Shown: in pieces, positions 1 through 7,358 of the stretch | How the letters are laid out: each line of letters starts with the position of its first letter | How positions within the stretch are numbered: position 1 is the stretch's first letter | From: an uncultured Collinsella sp. | GTDB lineage: Bacteria; Actinomycetota; Coriobacteriia; Coriobacteriales; Coriobacteriaceae | DNA length: 21,008 bases | Assembly (NCBI GenBank): GCA_900548075.1 | Contig: URJD01000011.1 | Span: 1-21,008 of the forward strand | Direction: 5' to 3' | Translations under genes and position numbers: made by a program | Notes under the pieces: model-generated | The model's database searches: none | What the model saw: only the letters and a program-made list of their open reading frames with translations | What the model was told of the DNA's origin: nothing

Positions 1-35
1 GGGTGTTGAATTTCCTGCCAGAGATGGGGATGCCC

Positions 36-1673
36 ATGCAACATATCGATCGGATCATCCGCTCCAAGAACGTTTTTACCGCCCAAGACGGCATCGATAC
101 CGCCCGCGAGTTGGCGATCGCCATCGCAGGCGACCGTATCGTCGCAGCCGGTGCGCCCGATGACGTGATCGCCGCCGCTCCCGCCGCCACGCTGGTTATC
201 GACTACGGCGAGCAGTTTGTCTGCCCCGGCTTTCATGACGCTCATCTGCACTTCTTCCATACCTCGGTCGGCTCCTCGCCGTACATGCTCATGGATATGG
301 GCACGTCCGAGGCGGCACTGGTGCAACACGCGCTCGAGTTTTCCCGGGACCTGCCCGACGACGCTTGGGTTGTGACGCAGGGCTGGCGTGATTACCGTTG
401 GGACCCGCCCGAGCATCCTACCAAGGCGTCGCTCGATGCGGCATTCCCCGATCGTCCCTGCGTTATGTATTCGGGCGACGGGCACACGCTTTGGCTCAAC
501 AGCCGCGCACTCGAGGCGCTCGGCGTCACACGCGACAGCGAGCCGCCAGCGGGCGGCAGTTACGACAAGGATGCAAACGGCGAGCTCACGGGCATTGCTC
601 ACGAGGCGGCTGCCATGCAGCTGCTACCGCGCTGCCTTGAGTGGCTGGGGGAGGATCGCATTGCAAGCGCTTACGCCGATCAAATGAGGCGTATGGCCGA
701 GCAGGGCATCACCTCGATATGCGATATGTCGCTCATGCCCATGCCGGGCTGCGATTTTATCCGCGACGACGTCTACGACAAACTGCAGGCAGCCGGCAAG
801 TTGGGCATCCGAGCCCATCTGTTCCCCACGCTGCTGGATGACCAGTCGCGCTTGGAAGAGCTGCAGGCGCGTTACGCGAACAATGTGCTGCTCTCGGCAC
901 CGGGCTTTAAGCAGTTCTTCGACGGCGTGTCGAGCGAACACACGGCGTATCTCACCGAGCCCTATACCAATCCGCGCTTCCCGGGCGACCAGGGCCGTCT
1001 GACGGTCCCGGCTGAGCGCATGCGCAAACTGGTTCTGGCGGCCGCGGAGCGCGGTCACACCGTGCGCATCCACGTCATCGGTGACGGTGCGATTCATGCC
1101 GCGCTGGATATCTTCGAGGAGGCGGCCGACCTGTACGGCCTGCCCCAGCACGGCCATAACACGCTCGAGCACCTGGAGAACCTTCTGCCCGAGGACATCG
1201 ATCGCCTGCGCAAGCTCAACGTGGTTGCTTCGAGCCAACCCTGTCACATTACGCTCGACCCGGGCGGACCGGAGCGCGATCTGGGCCTGGAGCGCAGCCG
1301 CATCATGTGGCCGTTTGCGACCTATAAACAGCGCGGCATTCGCCAAGCCTTCGGTACCGACAGCCCTATCACGCCCGTTACCAGCATGAACGTGCTCTAC
1401 ACGGCTATCACGCGCCAGGACCCCAAAAGCCACTGGCCCGAGGGCGGCTGGCTGCCGAGCGAGCGCATCGATGCAGCAACAGCCCTGCGCAACTACACCC
1501 TGGGCAGCGCCTATGCAGCGGGCGACGAGCAAAGCCTCGGCAGCCTGGAACCCGGCAAATACGCCGATCTGGTAGTCCTAGACCAAAACCCGCTCACCAT
1601 CGACCCCCAAGAGCTCCAGGCTACCAAGGTGCAGGCCACCTATCTGGCAGGTAACTTGATCTACGAGCACTAA
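36..1673 (+). CDS. YtcJ-like metal-dependent amidohydrolase
   Basis: Amidohydrolase-superfamily enzyme of the YtcJ type (amidohydrolase_3 fold), a cytoplasmic TIM-barrel hydrolase acting on amide or related C-N bonds; the substrate cannot be read from the sequence. The N-terminal part (about residues 1-60) is the beta-sandwich half, followed by the metal-binding motif FHDAHLH (His70 and His72 counted from the ATG at 36). The family motif HVIGDGA follows (His346), then the catalytic-type aspartate in FGTDSPIT (Asp442), and the C-terminal GSLEPGKYADLVVLD segment that closes the beta-sandwich. Length (545 aa) is normal for the family. I chose ATG 36 because homologues usually start just before the IIRS-NVFTA strand. 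In-frame ATGs at 24 and 30 and a GTG at 3 are also possible, and the window edge hides the true upstream region. It ends in TAA at 1671-1673, 32 bp before a long palindrome that could act as its transcript end. Confidence 0.88.
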   Translation: MQHIDRIIRSKNVFTAQDGIDTARELAIAIAGDRIVAAGAPDDVIAAAPAATLVIDYGEQFVCPGFHDAHLHFFHTSVGSSPYMLMDMGTSEAALVQHALEFSRDLPDDAWVVTQGWRDYRWDPPEHPTKASLDAAFPDRPCVMYSGDGHTLWLNSRALEALGVTRDSEPPAGGSYDKDANGELTGIAHEAAAMQLLPRCLEWLGEDRIASAYADQMRRMAEQGITSICDMSLMPMPGCDFIRDDVYDKLQAAGKLGIRAHLFPTLLDDQSRLEELQARYANNVLLSAPGFKQFFDGVSSEHTAYLTEPYTNPRFPGDQGRLTVPAERMRKLVLAAAERGHTVRIHVIGDGAIHAALDIFEEAADLYGLPQHGHNTLEHLENLLPEDIDRLRKLNVVASSQPCHITLDPGGPERDLGLERSRIMWPFATYKQRGIRQAFGTDSPITPVTSMNVLYTAITRQDPKSHWPEGGWLPSERIDAATALRNYTLGSAYAAGDEQSLGSLEPGKYADLVVLDQNPLTIDPQELQATKVQATYLAGNLIYEH

Positions 1674-1705
1674 CCCCATCCGCATCGCCATTTTGCTGCA
1701 CTGGC

Positions 1706-1916
1706 TTTTCTGAATGCCGGGTCCGAATTAGTTAACCTGGCTCCCGTGTGGCTCCGGAGGGGCGGGGCATAAGGTTTATCGCGAGTTCCGCACGAGCCGA
1801 AGGCCACTTAATGTGGCCTTCGTGCGAGCAGGACTGCCCGAGCAGGAAACCTTATGCCCCGCCCCTCCGGAGCCACACGGGAGCCACTGCTAAGTTATCC
1901 CCCGGCATTCAGAAAA
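1706..1916. repeat. 211-bp near-perfect palindromic element
   Basis: A long inverted repeat fills the gap between the amidohydrolase and groES. The outer 16 bp (1706-1721, beginning TTTTCTGAATGCCGGG) pair perfectly with 1901-1916. The next 15-17 bp are imperfect. Then 39 bp (1739-1777) pair perfectly with 1847-1885. The centre carries its own hairpin: 1789-1795 plus 1799-1807 pair with 1813-1826 around a TTAAT loop and a 3-nt bulge. There is no open reading frame of note inside and I see no convincing target-site duplication at the ends. It could be a MITE-like non-autonomous element, a REP-type repeat, or a very long bidirectional terminator. The nested design and terminal 16-bp repeats favour a mobile or repetitive element. 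Confidence 0.8.
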
Positions 1917-1941
1917 TCTAAGTGCCAAAAAATAAGATTTT

Positions 1942-2047
1942 TTGACTCCGTGTTGTATAACCCGCCATTCGTGGGTACCATTCAACGCGTACGCAAACAA
2001 AAAGGGTTAATTCGCGTGGCATAACCGCGCGGCCCAAAAAGGAGGAG
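1942..2047 (+). promoter_or_regulatory. groES leader and ribosome site
   Basis: The 137 bp between the palindrome and groES must carry the groESL promoter unless transcription enters from upstream. TTGACT (1942-1947) and TATAAC (1956-1961) are present but only 8 bp apart, so they cannot be one -35/-10 pair. Either may be used with a weak partner. A strong ribosome site GGAGGAG lies at 2041-2047, 6 bp before the groES ATG. I found no CIRCE (HrcA) or HAIR (HspR) inverted repeat here. Confidence 0.3.
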
Positions 2048-2053
2048 ACAAGC

Positions 2054-2347
2054 ATGTCGTCTTTGAAGCCGCTTGCAGATCGTGTTCTGGTCAAGCCCGA
2101 CGAGGCCGAGCAGAAGACCGCTTCTGGTCTGTATATCGCCAGCAACGCTCAGGAGAAGCCGCAGCGCGGCACCATCGTTGCCGTGGGTGCCGGCAAGGTC
2201 AACGACAAGGGTGAGCGCATCCCCATGGACGTCAAGGTCGGTGACGTTGTCATCTACGGTAAGTTCGGTGGCAACGAGGTCAAGGTCGACGGCGAGAAGT
2301 ATCTGCTGATGCGCGCCGACGACATCTACGCTGTCGTCGAGGCCTAG
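2054..2347 (+). CDS. groES: Co-chaperonin GroES (Hsp10)
   Basis: Ten-kDa co-chaperonin that forms the heptameric lid of the GroEL cage in the cytoplasm. The 97-aa length is typical. Recognisable features are the N-terminal LKPLADRVLVKP strand, the mobile-loop region ending in TASGLYIA (about residues 18-30) that docks on GroEL, the GTIVAVGAGK strand, the VGDVVIYGKFGG segment and the C-terminal YLLMRADDIYAVVE. The ATG at 2054 follows GGAGGAG with good spacing. groEL begins 96 bp downstream on the same strand, so the two form the usual groES-groEL operon. Confidence 0.98.
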   Translation: MSSLKPLADRVLVKPDEAEQKTASGLYIASNAQEKPQRGTIVAVGAGKVNDKGERIPMDVKVGDVVIYGKFGGNEVKVDGEKYLLMRADDIYAVVEA

Positions 2348-2443
2348 TCTCGTCAGAATCTCTGATTCGTCTTTGAACGCGCCCGCCGCATAGGACTCGG
2401 AAGCGGCGACGCGAGTCACATTTCTTTTGGAGGATTACCTACC

Positions 2444-4081
2444 ATGGCAAAGAACATTACGTTCAACACCGATGCCCGCGCTAAGCTTGCCAAGGGCGTC
2501 AACACTCTGGCCGACGCCGTTACCGTCACCATGGGCCCCAAGGGTCGCTACGTTGCGCTGCAGCGCACGTTCGGTGCCCCGACCATTACCAACGACGGCG
2601 TTTCCGTCGCCAAGGAGATCGAGCTCGAGGACAACATCGAGAACATGGGCGCTCAGCTGGTGAAGGAGGTCGCCACCAAGACCAACGACACCGTGGGTGA
2701 CGGCACCACCACCGCAACCCTGCTCGCTCAGGCTATCGTCAACGACGGTCTGCGCAACGTCGCCGCCGGCGCCAACCCGCTGGCCATCCGTCGCGGCATC
2801 GACAAGGCTGTAAACGCCGCTGTCGCCGAGATGAAGAAGCAGGCCAAGCCGGTCGAGACCAAGGAGCAGATCGCTTCCGTCGGTACCATCTCCGCCGGTG
2901 ACCCCGAGGTCGGCGAGAAGATCGCCGAGGCCATGGAGGTCGTGGGCAAGGACGGCGTCATCACCGTCGAGGATTCCCAGACGTTCGACATCACCATCGA
3001 CACCGTCGAGGGCATGCAGTTCGACAAGGGCTATGTTTCCGCTTACTTCGTCACGGACAACGACCGCATGGAGGCCGTGATGAAGGATCCGTACATCCTC
3101 ATCACCGACCAGAAGATCTCCAGCGTCCAGGACATCATGCCTGTTCTCGAGGCTGTCCAGCGCGCTGGCCGTGGCCTGCTCATCATCGCTGAGGACATCG
3201 ACGGCGAGGCTCTGCCTACCCTGGTCCTCAACAAGATCCGTGGCGCCCTCAACGTCTGCGCCGTTAAGGCCCCGGGCTACGGTGATCGCCGCAAGCGCAT
3301 CCTGGAGGACATCGCCGTCCTCACCGGTGGCCAGGCTGCCCTGGACGAGCTGGGCGTGAAGGTCGCTGACATCACCGCAGATATGCTCGGTACCGCTAAG
3401 TCCGTCACTATCTCCAAGGACAACACCGTCGTCGTCGGCGGCGCTGGCTCCAAGGAGGCCATCGACGCTCGTATCGCTCAGATCAAGGGTGAGATGGAGA
3501 ACACCACCTCTGACTTCGACCGCGAGAAGCTCCAGGAGCGCCTGGCCAAGCTCTCCGGTGGCGTTGCCGTCATCAAGGTCGGCGCTGCTACCGAGTCCGA
3601 GCTCAAGGAGATCAAGCACCGCGTCGAGGACGCCCTGCAGGCTACCCGTGCTGCTGTCGAGGAGGGCATCGTCGCCGGCGGCGGCGTCGCCTTCATGGAC
3701 GCTGCTCCTGCGCTCGATGCTGTCGAGATCGACGACCCCGAGGAGAAGATCGGCGTCGACATCGTCAAGAAGGCTCTGACTGCTCCGGTCGCTACCATCG
3801 CCAAGAACGCTGGCTTTGAGGGCGCTGTCGTGGTCGACAAGGTTGCCGAGCTGCCCGCCGGCCAGGGTCTCAACTCTGCCAACGGCGAGTGGGGCGACAT
3901 GATCGAGATGGGCGTCCTCGACCCCGTCAAGGTCAGCCGCGTCACCCTGCAGAACGCTGCTTCTGTCGCCAGCCTGATCCTCATCACCGAGGCTACCGTC
4001 TCCGATGTGCCCAAGAACACTCAGCTTGAGGACGCTATCGCTGCTGCTACCGCTGGTCAGCAGGGCGGCGGTATGTACTAA
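2444..4081 (+). CDS. groEL: Chaperonin GroEL (Hsp60)
   Basis: Sixty-kDa chaperonin ATPase that assembles as two stacked heptameric rings and folds non-native proteins with GroES. At 545 aa it is full length. The ATP-binding DGTTTATLLAQ motif is at about residues 86-96. The apical domain follows, and the chaperonin signature region AAVEEGIVAGGGVA is at about residue 404. The C-terminal tail is the short GGGMY form rather than a long GGM repeat or a His-rich tail. The ATG at 2444 is preceded by TTTGGAGG (ribosome site 2429-2433). Codon use is strongly biased to C- and G-ending codons, as expected for a highly expressed gene. I saw no ordinary terminator right after the stop; instead the left arm of a long inverted repeat starts 27 bp on. 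Confidence 0.98.
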   Translation: MAKNITFNTDARAKLAKGVNTLADAVTVTMGPKGRYVALQRTFGAPTITNDGVSVAKEIELEDNIENMGAQLVKEVATKTNDTVGDGTTTATLLAQAIVNDGLRNVAAGANPLAIRRGIDKAVNAAVAEMKKQAKPVETKEQIASVGTISAGDPEVGEKIAEAMEVVGKDGVITVEDSQTFDITIDTVEGMQFDKGYVSAYFVTDNDRMEAVMKDPYILITDQKISSVQDIMPVLEAVQRAGRGLLIIAEDIDGEALPTLVLNKIRGALNVCAVKAPGYGDRRKRILEDIAVLTGGQAALDELGVKVADITADMLGTAKSVTISKDNTVVVGGAGSKEAIDARIAQIKGEMENTTSDFDREKLQERLAKLSGGVAVIKVGAATESELKEIKHRVEDALQATRAAVEEGIVAGGGVAFMDAAPALDAVEIDDPEEKIGVDIVKKALTAPVATIAKNAGFEGAVVVDKVAELPAGQGLNSANGEWGDMIEMGVLDPVKVSRVTLQNAASVASLILITEATVSDVPKNTQLEDAIAAATAGQQGGGMY

Positions 4082-4107
4082 GGCCGACAAGGTCTAGAAC
4101 TCCCACC

Positions 4108-4145
4108 GGGAATCCGGGGGCGTGACGGGGGCTTCTCTCCGGAAC
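4108..4145. repeat. Left arm of 38-bp inverted repeat flanking the IS
   Basis: This 38-bp sequence, starting GGGAATCCGGGGGCGTGACG, is the exact reverse complement of 5748-5785. A weaker match continues outwards (AAGGTCTAGAAC on the left against AAGGCCGTAAAC on the right, read inverted). IS110-family elements normally lack long terminal repeats. I therefore favour the arms being two halves of an older palindrome split by the insertion, but they could be the element's own ends. Confidence 0.85.
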
Positions 4146-4169
4146 GTCCTCGGACATGCAAAGAGGCTC

Positions 4170-5459
4170 CTATTTGGCAAGGTGTTTTTTAGAATCCATT
4201 TTGCGCTCGGCCTCGAAGGCCTGCCTGTCCCAATCGAGCGGAAGTCCGGCCTCGACCCATGCCTCGTAGGCCCTCCTTATGGGCTTGAGCTCCCTTTGGC
4301 CCCTCTCCAGCATCGAGATGTACTTCTCGCTGGTGCCCAGTATGGACGCCGCCCTCACCTGGCTGACCTTCGCCGCGCGCCTGGCCGCCACGAGCTCCGA
4401 GGCGTCCTCGGGCCTCCTGATCTCGTGCGGGCGCATCAGCGCCCGGTACGCCTCCCTGGCCACGTAGCGCTTGAGGCACCTCATGACCTCCCTGTCGCTC
4501 TTTCCCCGCCCCCTGGCCCTCTCGGCGTACTCGGCGGTCTCGGGGTCGCGCATGACCCTCTGCCTCGCGATCTCGTGCAGCGCGCTGTTCGCCTGCCGGT
4601 CGCCGCCCCTGTTGAGCCTGTGCCTCACGGTCTTGCCGCTCGAGGCGGGGATGGGGCAGGCCCCGCATATCGCCGCGAACGACGCCTCGGAGCGCAGCCT
4701 GCCCGGGTTGTCCCCGGCCGCGACCGCGAGCTTGGCCGCGCTCACGGGCCCGCACCCGTACATCGCCAGCAGCGCGGGGCAGTTCTCCTCCAGGGACGCC
4801 TCGATCGCGCGCTCCATGTCGAGCGCCGCGTCGCGCGCCGCCGCCCACAGGTCCGCCAGCGCGCCGAGCGCGGCGCCCAGCGCGCCCTCGGCGCGCACGG
4901 AGGGGAGCTCCCCCATCAGCCTCGGCCCTCCCATGCCGCGGAACCTCGACCTGAGCCCCTCCGGCGCGGTGGTGAGCAGCGATCTCGCGGTGTTGATCGC
5001 CGAGGTCCGCGCCTTCACCGCCCCGGAGCGCGCCGCGAGCATGCAGCGCACCCCGTCGACCCACCCGTCCTGGCTCTTGGGGGTCCCGAGCCTTGAGCCG
5101 GACATCGCCGCGCGGGCCGCCCTCTCCGCGTCCGACTCGTCGCACTTTCCCTGCCCCGGGCGCCTCCTCTGCATCCTCGCCGGGGAGGGCGCCTCGCGCA
5201 CGGGCATCCCAAGCGACGCGAGGTGCCTGGTGAGGCCCGCCCCGTAGGAAGACGTCCCCTCCATCGCGATGCAGGCCGGCTCCCCGGCCGCCGCGATCGC
5301 CCCGGCGAGCGCCTCGTAGCCCGCCGCGTCGGCGGGGAACTGGCGGGACAGGACCTTGCGGCCCCTCCAGTCCAGGACGCACAGCCAGTGCGAGTCGGCG
5401 TGGGTGTCGACCCCGCAGAAGACCGGCCCGCGGGCGCCGGGTGTCGATTCGTTTTGCAT
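4170..5459 (-). CDS. IS110-family transposase with C-terminal Xre-like HTH
   Basis: DEDD-type recombinase of the IS110 family. The RuvC-like N-terminal domain has Asp18 (GVDTHAD), Glu67 (AMEGTS), Asp107 and Asp110 (KCDESDAE). A helix-hairpin-helix-like segment (LLAMYGCGPVSAAKLA, about 230-245) follows. Next is the Transposase_20 domain with PASSGK (Ser273/Ser274, where this family's nucleophilic serine lies) and RGGDRQAN. The usual family end (CLKRYVAREAYRAL, about 328-341) is followed by about 85 extra residues. These contain an Xre-like helix-turn-helix (about 354-392, SQVRAASILG then YISMLERGQ) and a basic tail. The start at ATG 5459 is supported by a GGAG site 7-8 nt upstream and by the family's typical N-terminus. 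An in-frame ATG at 5558 has no such support. The stop is TAG at 4170-4172. Confidence 0.92.
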   Translation of the reverse strand: MQNESTPGARGPVFCGVDTHADSHWLCVLDWRGRKVLSRQFPADAAGYEALAGAIAAAGEPACIAMEGTSSYGAGLTRHLASLGMPVREAPSPARMQRRRPGQGKCDESDAERAARAAMSGSRLGTPKSQDGWVDGVRCMLAARSGAVKARTSAINTARSLLTTAPEGLRSRFRGMGGPRLMGELPSVRAEGALGAALGALADLWAAARDAALDMERAIEASLEENCPALLAMYGCGPVSAAKLAVAAGDNPGRLRSEASFAAICGACPIPASSGKTVRHRLNRGGDRQANSALHEIARQRVMRDPETAEYAERARGRGKSDREVMRCLKRYVAREAYRALMRPHEIRRPEDASELVAARRAAKVSQVRAASILGTSEKYISMLERGQRELKPIRRAYEAWVEAGLPLDWDRQAFEAERKMDSKKHLAK

Positions 5460-5747
5460 GTCTCGCTCCGTTCTTTCCGTGCTCGCCTGGACCGGGCAGA
5501 CGGCACACTGACAGGGCGCGATAGAATGCGGTTGTTCGGGTCCGCGGTATCGCTCCATGCTCCTATTAGGTCATGCGGCGGTCTCGGCTCGCCGCGGCCC
5601 GCGCGGGACATGTCAGGAAACGAGGGCAGCCCTGTGGGCGCCAGCGGAATGTGGGGTCACCGCGCGGTCCGCATCTGATGGTGTCGACGTCAATGGTATA
5701 CGGGTGCACCATCGACGTCTTCAATACAGAAGATATCAGTGCGGAAT
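5460..5747 (-). ncRNA. Candidate IS110 bridge RNA region
   Basis: IS110-group elements encode a structured bridge RNA in the non-coding end upstream of the recombinase. Here that end is about 290 bp, and no ORF in it looks real. On the minus strand there is a hairpin at 5717-5688 with 10-bp arms (CGTCGATGGT and ACCATTGACG, one G-U pair) around a 10-nt loop, and a smaller CAGGGC-TG-CCCTG-type stem near 5624-5635. Paired direct copies of TCGACGTC sit at 5684-5691 and 5712-5719. I cannot fold the region or define the RNA ends, so the position is the whole candidate segment. Confidence 0.4.
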
Positions 5748-5785
5748 GTTCCGGAGAGAAGCCCCCGTCACGCCCCCGGATTCCC
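5748..5785. repeat. Right arm of 38-bp inverted repeat flanking the IS
   Basis: Perfect inverse copy of 4108-4145. It begins GTTCCGGAGAGAAGCCCCCG. The dinucleotide GT that starts this arm also stands immediately inside the left arm (4146-4147). That would fit duplication of a two-base core at the centre of a palindrome reading CCGGAAC then GTTCCGG. Confidence 0.85.
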
Positions 5786-5863
5786 TGCGTTTACGGCCTT
5801 GAGGTCGGCGTGGGCGGAGGACGTGGTTGCTAGGGATACGTGTCCCGGTAGCTGTCTCGGCGA

Positions 5864-5902
5864 ATATTATTCTCGAAAGTATTATACTCAAAAGAATAAT
5901 AT
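5864..5902 (+). promoter_or_regulatory. AT-rich operator repeats before the ATPase gene
   Basis: Two adjacent 15-bp direct repeats, TATTATTCTCGAAAG (5865-5879) and TATTATACTCAAAAG (5880-5894), differ at only two positions. The whole block is also bracketed by an exact 10-bp inverted repeat, ATATTATTCT (5864-5873) and AGAATAATAT (5893-5902). The set therefore has three related half-sites on a 15-bp pitch. It lies 20 bp upstream of the ATPase start and stands out as AT-rich within GC-rich DNA. It is likely the promoter plus a binding site for a regulator, possibly autoregulation; this is inference. Confidence 0.6.
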
Positions 5903-5921
5903 CAGCGAAAGGTGGTCCGCT

Positions 5922-7310
5922 ATGTTTGTTGGACGTGGTGACGAGCTGGCAGAGCTTGAACGGCTTTATGCAACGGGCGATTTCCAAATGGTGGTTCTCT
6001 ACGGCCGCCGCCGTGTGGGCAAAACAACGCTCACCATGGAGTTCGCTCGCAACAAGCGAACGCTCTACTTTACCGCGCTCGAGCAGAGCGATGCGAACAA
6101 CTTGCTGGACTTCACCAACAAGATCAAGGAATTCTTTTCTGCTACAAACATCGTGGGGTCGTTCGAGTCTTGGAGCGCGGCGTTTGACTTTTTGGCAGAG
6201 CGTGCCAAGGAGGACCCGTTCGTTTTCGTGTTCGATGAGTTTCCATATGCGGCGCTTCGCAATGAAGCACTCCCGTCAGCGTTGCAGATAGCGATAGACC
6301 ATAAATTCAAGAACACGGGCTTGTTCATGATCTTGTGCGGCAGCAACCAAGGATTCATGGAAAGTCGGGTGCTGGGGAGAAAGAGCCCTCTTTTTGGGAG
6401 GCGTACGGCGCAGATGCGCATTTTGCCACTGAGGTATACGGACGCGAGGCAGATGCTCGGCGATATGGACGCCCAGGATTCCTTTCGCTTTTATGGCTGC
6501 TTTGGCGGCGTGCCGTATTACTTGTCGCAGGTTGACCCCGAGAAAAGCCTGAGGGAAAACCTTGCGCGCCTGTACTTTAGCCCGTCTGGGTTTTTATACG
6601 AGGAGCCTATGGGGCTGCTTAGGCAGGAGCTCTCGGAACCGGCTCTCTATAGCTCGATTTTGCGCGCGATATCCGCGGGTGCAAATCGAACCAACGAGTT
6701 GGCGGGAAAGACGGGGCTGGCGGCAACAAGCCTGCCGAAATACCTCAAGACGCTCATTGACCTGGGACTTATTGAGCGTGTGGTGCCTTTTGGCGAAAAC
6801 GCGCAAACGAGCAAGCGCGGAATCTACCGTATAAAGGACGCATGCTTTACGTTTTGGTTCAGGTTCGTCATGCCCTATGTATCCGATATTGAGGCGGGGA
6901 TGGGCGGCGAGGTCCTGGCTTCGTTTCCCGATTCCATGCTCGATGAGTACTTGGGTCATAGGTTTGAGGGTGTTTGCCTGGAATGGCTTGTTGCTCAATC
7001 GAGGAGCCGAGCGCTGCCGTTTCCGATCACGACGGTCGGCTCATGGTGGGGGACCGACCCCACGACTCGGTCGCAGACCGATATCGACGTGGTGGCGGCG
7101 AACAGGGTTACCAAGCAGATGATAGTGGGGGAGTGCAAGTACCGTAGGGACTTCAATGTCTCGGAGGTGGTGGGGAAGCTCGAATCGAAGCGCGGCTTGG
7201 TGAAGGGCTTCGATGCGAAGGCGCTCTACGTGTTCTCGCGCTTTGCGGTTTCGGGTGATGCCCGCTCCGCGAATCCATCCGTGCAGTTTGTGTCGCTGGA
7301 CGAGCTGTAG
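5922..7310 (+). CDS. AAA ATPase with DUF234/PD-(D/E)xK C-terminus
   Basis: ATP-binding protein of the archaeal-type ATPase family that carries a C-terminal DUF234 nuclease-like domain (462 aa). The N-terminal P-loop reads YGRRRVGKTT (Lys34) and the Walker B reads FVFVFDEFPYA (Asp105, Glu106). A sensor-like LCGSNQGFM segment is near residue 144. A winged-helix-like region follows (about 245-290, NELAGKTGLAATSLPKYLKTL). The C-terminus has a PD-(D/E)xK-type arrangement: DID at 387-389, then ECK (Glu404, Lys406). The cellular role of these proteins is poorly known; many sit in accessory or defence-rich regions. I start at ATG 5922 (AAAGGTGG ribosome site, MFVGRGDEL N-terminus typical of the family). 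An in-frame ATG at 5739 would read through the IS border and the operator repeats. It stands alone, between the IS and gene debris. Confidence 0.88.
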   Translation: MFVGRGDELAELERLYATGDFQMVVLYGRRRVGKTTLTMEFARNKRTLYFTALEQSDANNLLDFTNKIKEFFSATNIVGSFESWSAAFDFLAERAKEDPFVFVFDEFPYAALRNEALPSALQIAIDHKFKNTGLFMILCGSNQGFMESRVLGRKSPLFGRRTAQMRILPLRYTDARQMLGDMDAQDSFRFYGCFGGVPYYLSQVDPEKSLRENLARLYFSPSGFLYEEPMGLLRQELSEPALYSSILRAISAGANRTNELAGKTGLAATSLPKYLKTLIDLGLIERVVPFGENAQTSKRGIYRIKDACFTFWFRFVMPYVSDIEAGMGGEVLASFPDSMLDEYLGHRFEGVCLEWLVAQSRSRALPFPITTVGSWWGTDPTTRSQTDIDVVAANRVTKQMIVGECKYRRDFNVSEVVGKLESKRGLVKGFDAKALYVFSRFAVSGDARSANPSVQFVSLDEL

Positions 7311-7358
7311 GGTGGCATGCTGCTACCAGCTCCCTACCGCAATGTGACGCTTGTGTTC

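Larger units (their letters stand above)
4146..5747 (-). mobile_element. IS110-family insertion sequence, likely boundaries
   Basis: About 1.6 kb lies between the two 38-bp arms and holds one transposase gene on the minus strand. A short non-coding end (4146-4169) lies downstream of it and a long one (5460-5747) upstream. A long non-coding segment upstream of the recombinase is the arrangement of the IS110 group, as opposed to the IS1111 group. GC is far above the neighbours: a counted 60-base stretch at 4801-4860 is about 78%, which suggests recent arrival from a higher-GC donor. Exact ends are inferred from where the flanking inverted repeat stops. Confidence 0.7.

Noticed and set aside
1917..2053. 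CIRCE or HAIR heat-shock operator before groES
   Set aside because: Neither TTAGCACTC/GAGTGCTAA nor CTTGAGT/ACTCAAG inverted pairs are present in this gap.
2435..4090. Long open frame antisense to groEL (551 codons)
   Set aside because: It mirrors the strongly biased codon use of groEL, gives a repetitive Leu/Asp/Val-rich protein with no family character, and has no ribosome site.
4122..5247. Forward-strand open frames over the IS
   Set aside because: They are shadows caused by the very high GC of the transposase gene; the products are Arg/Pro/Ala-rich without domains, while the minus strand gives a clear IS110 protein.
5739..5921. N-terminal extension of the ATPase from ATG 5739
   Set aside because: It would translate the IS border and the operator repeats. 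The family N-terminus (MFVGRGDEL) and ribosome site are at 5922.
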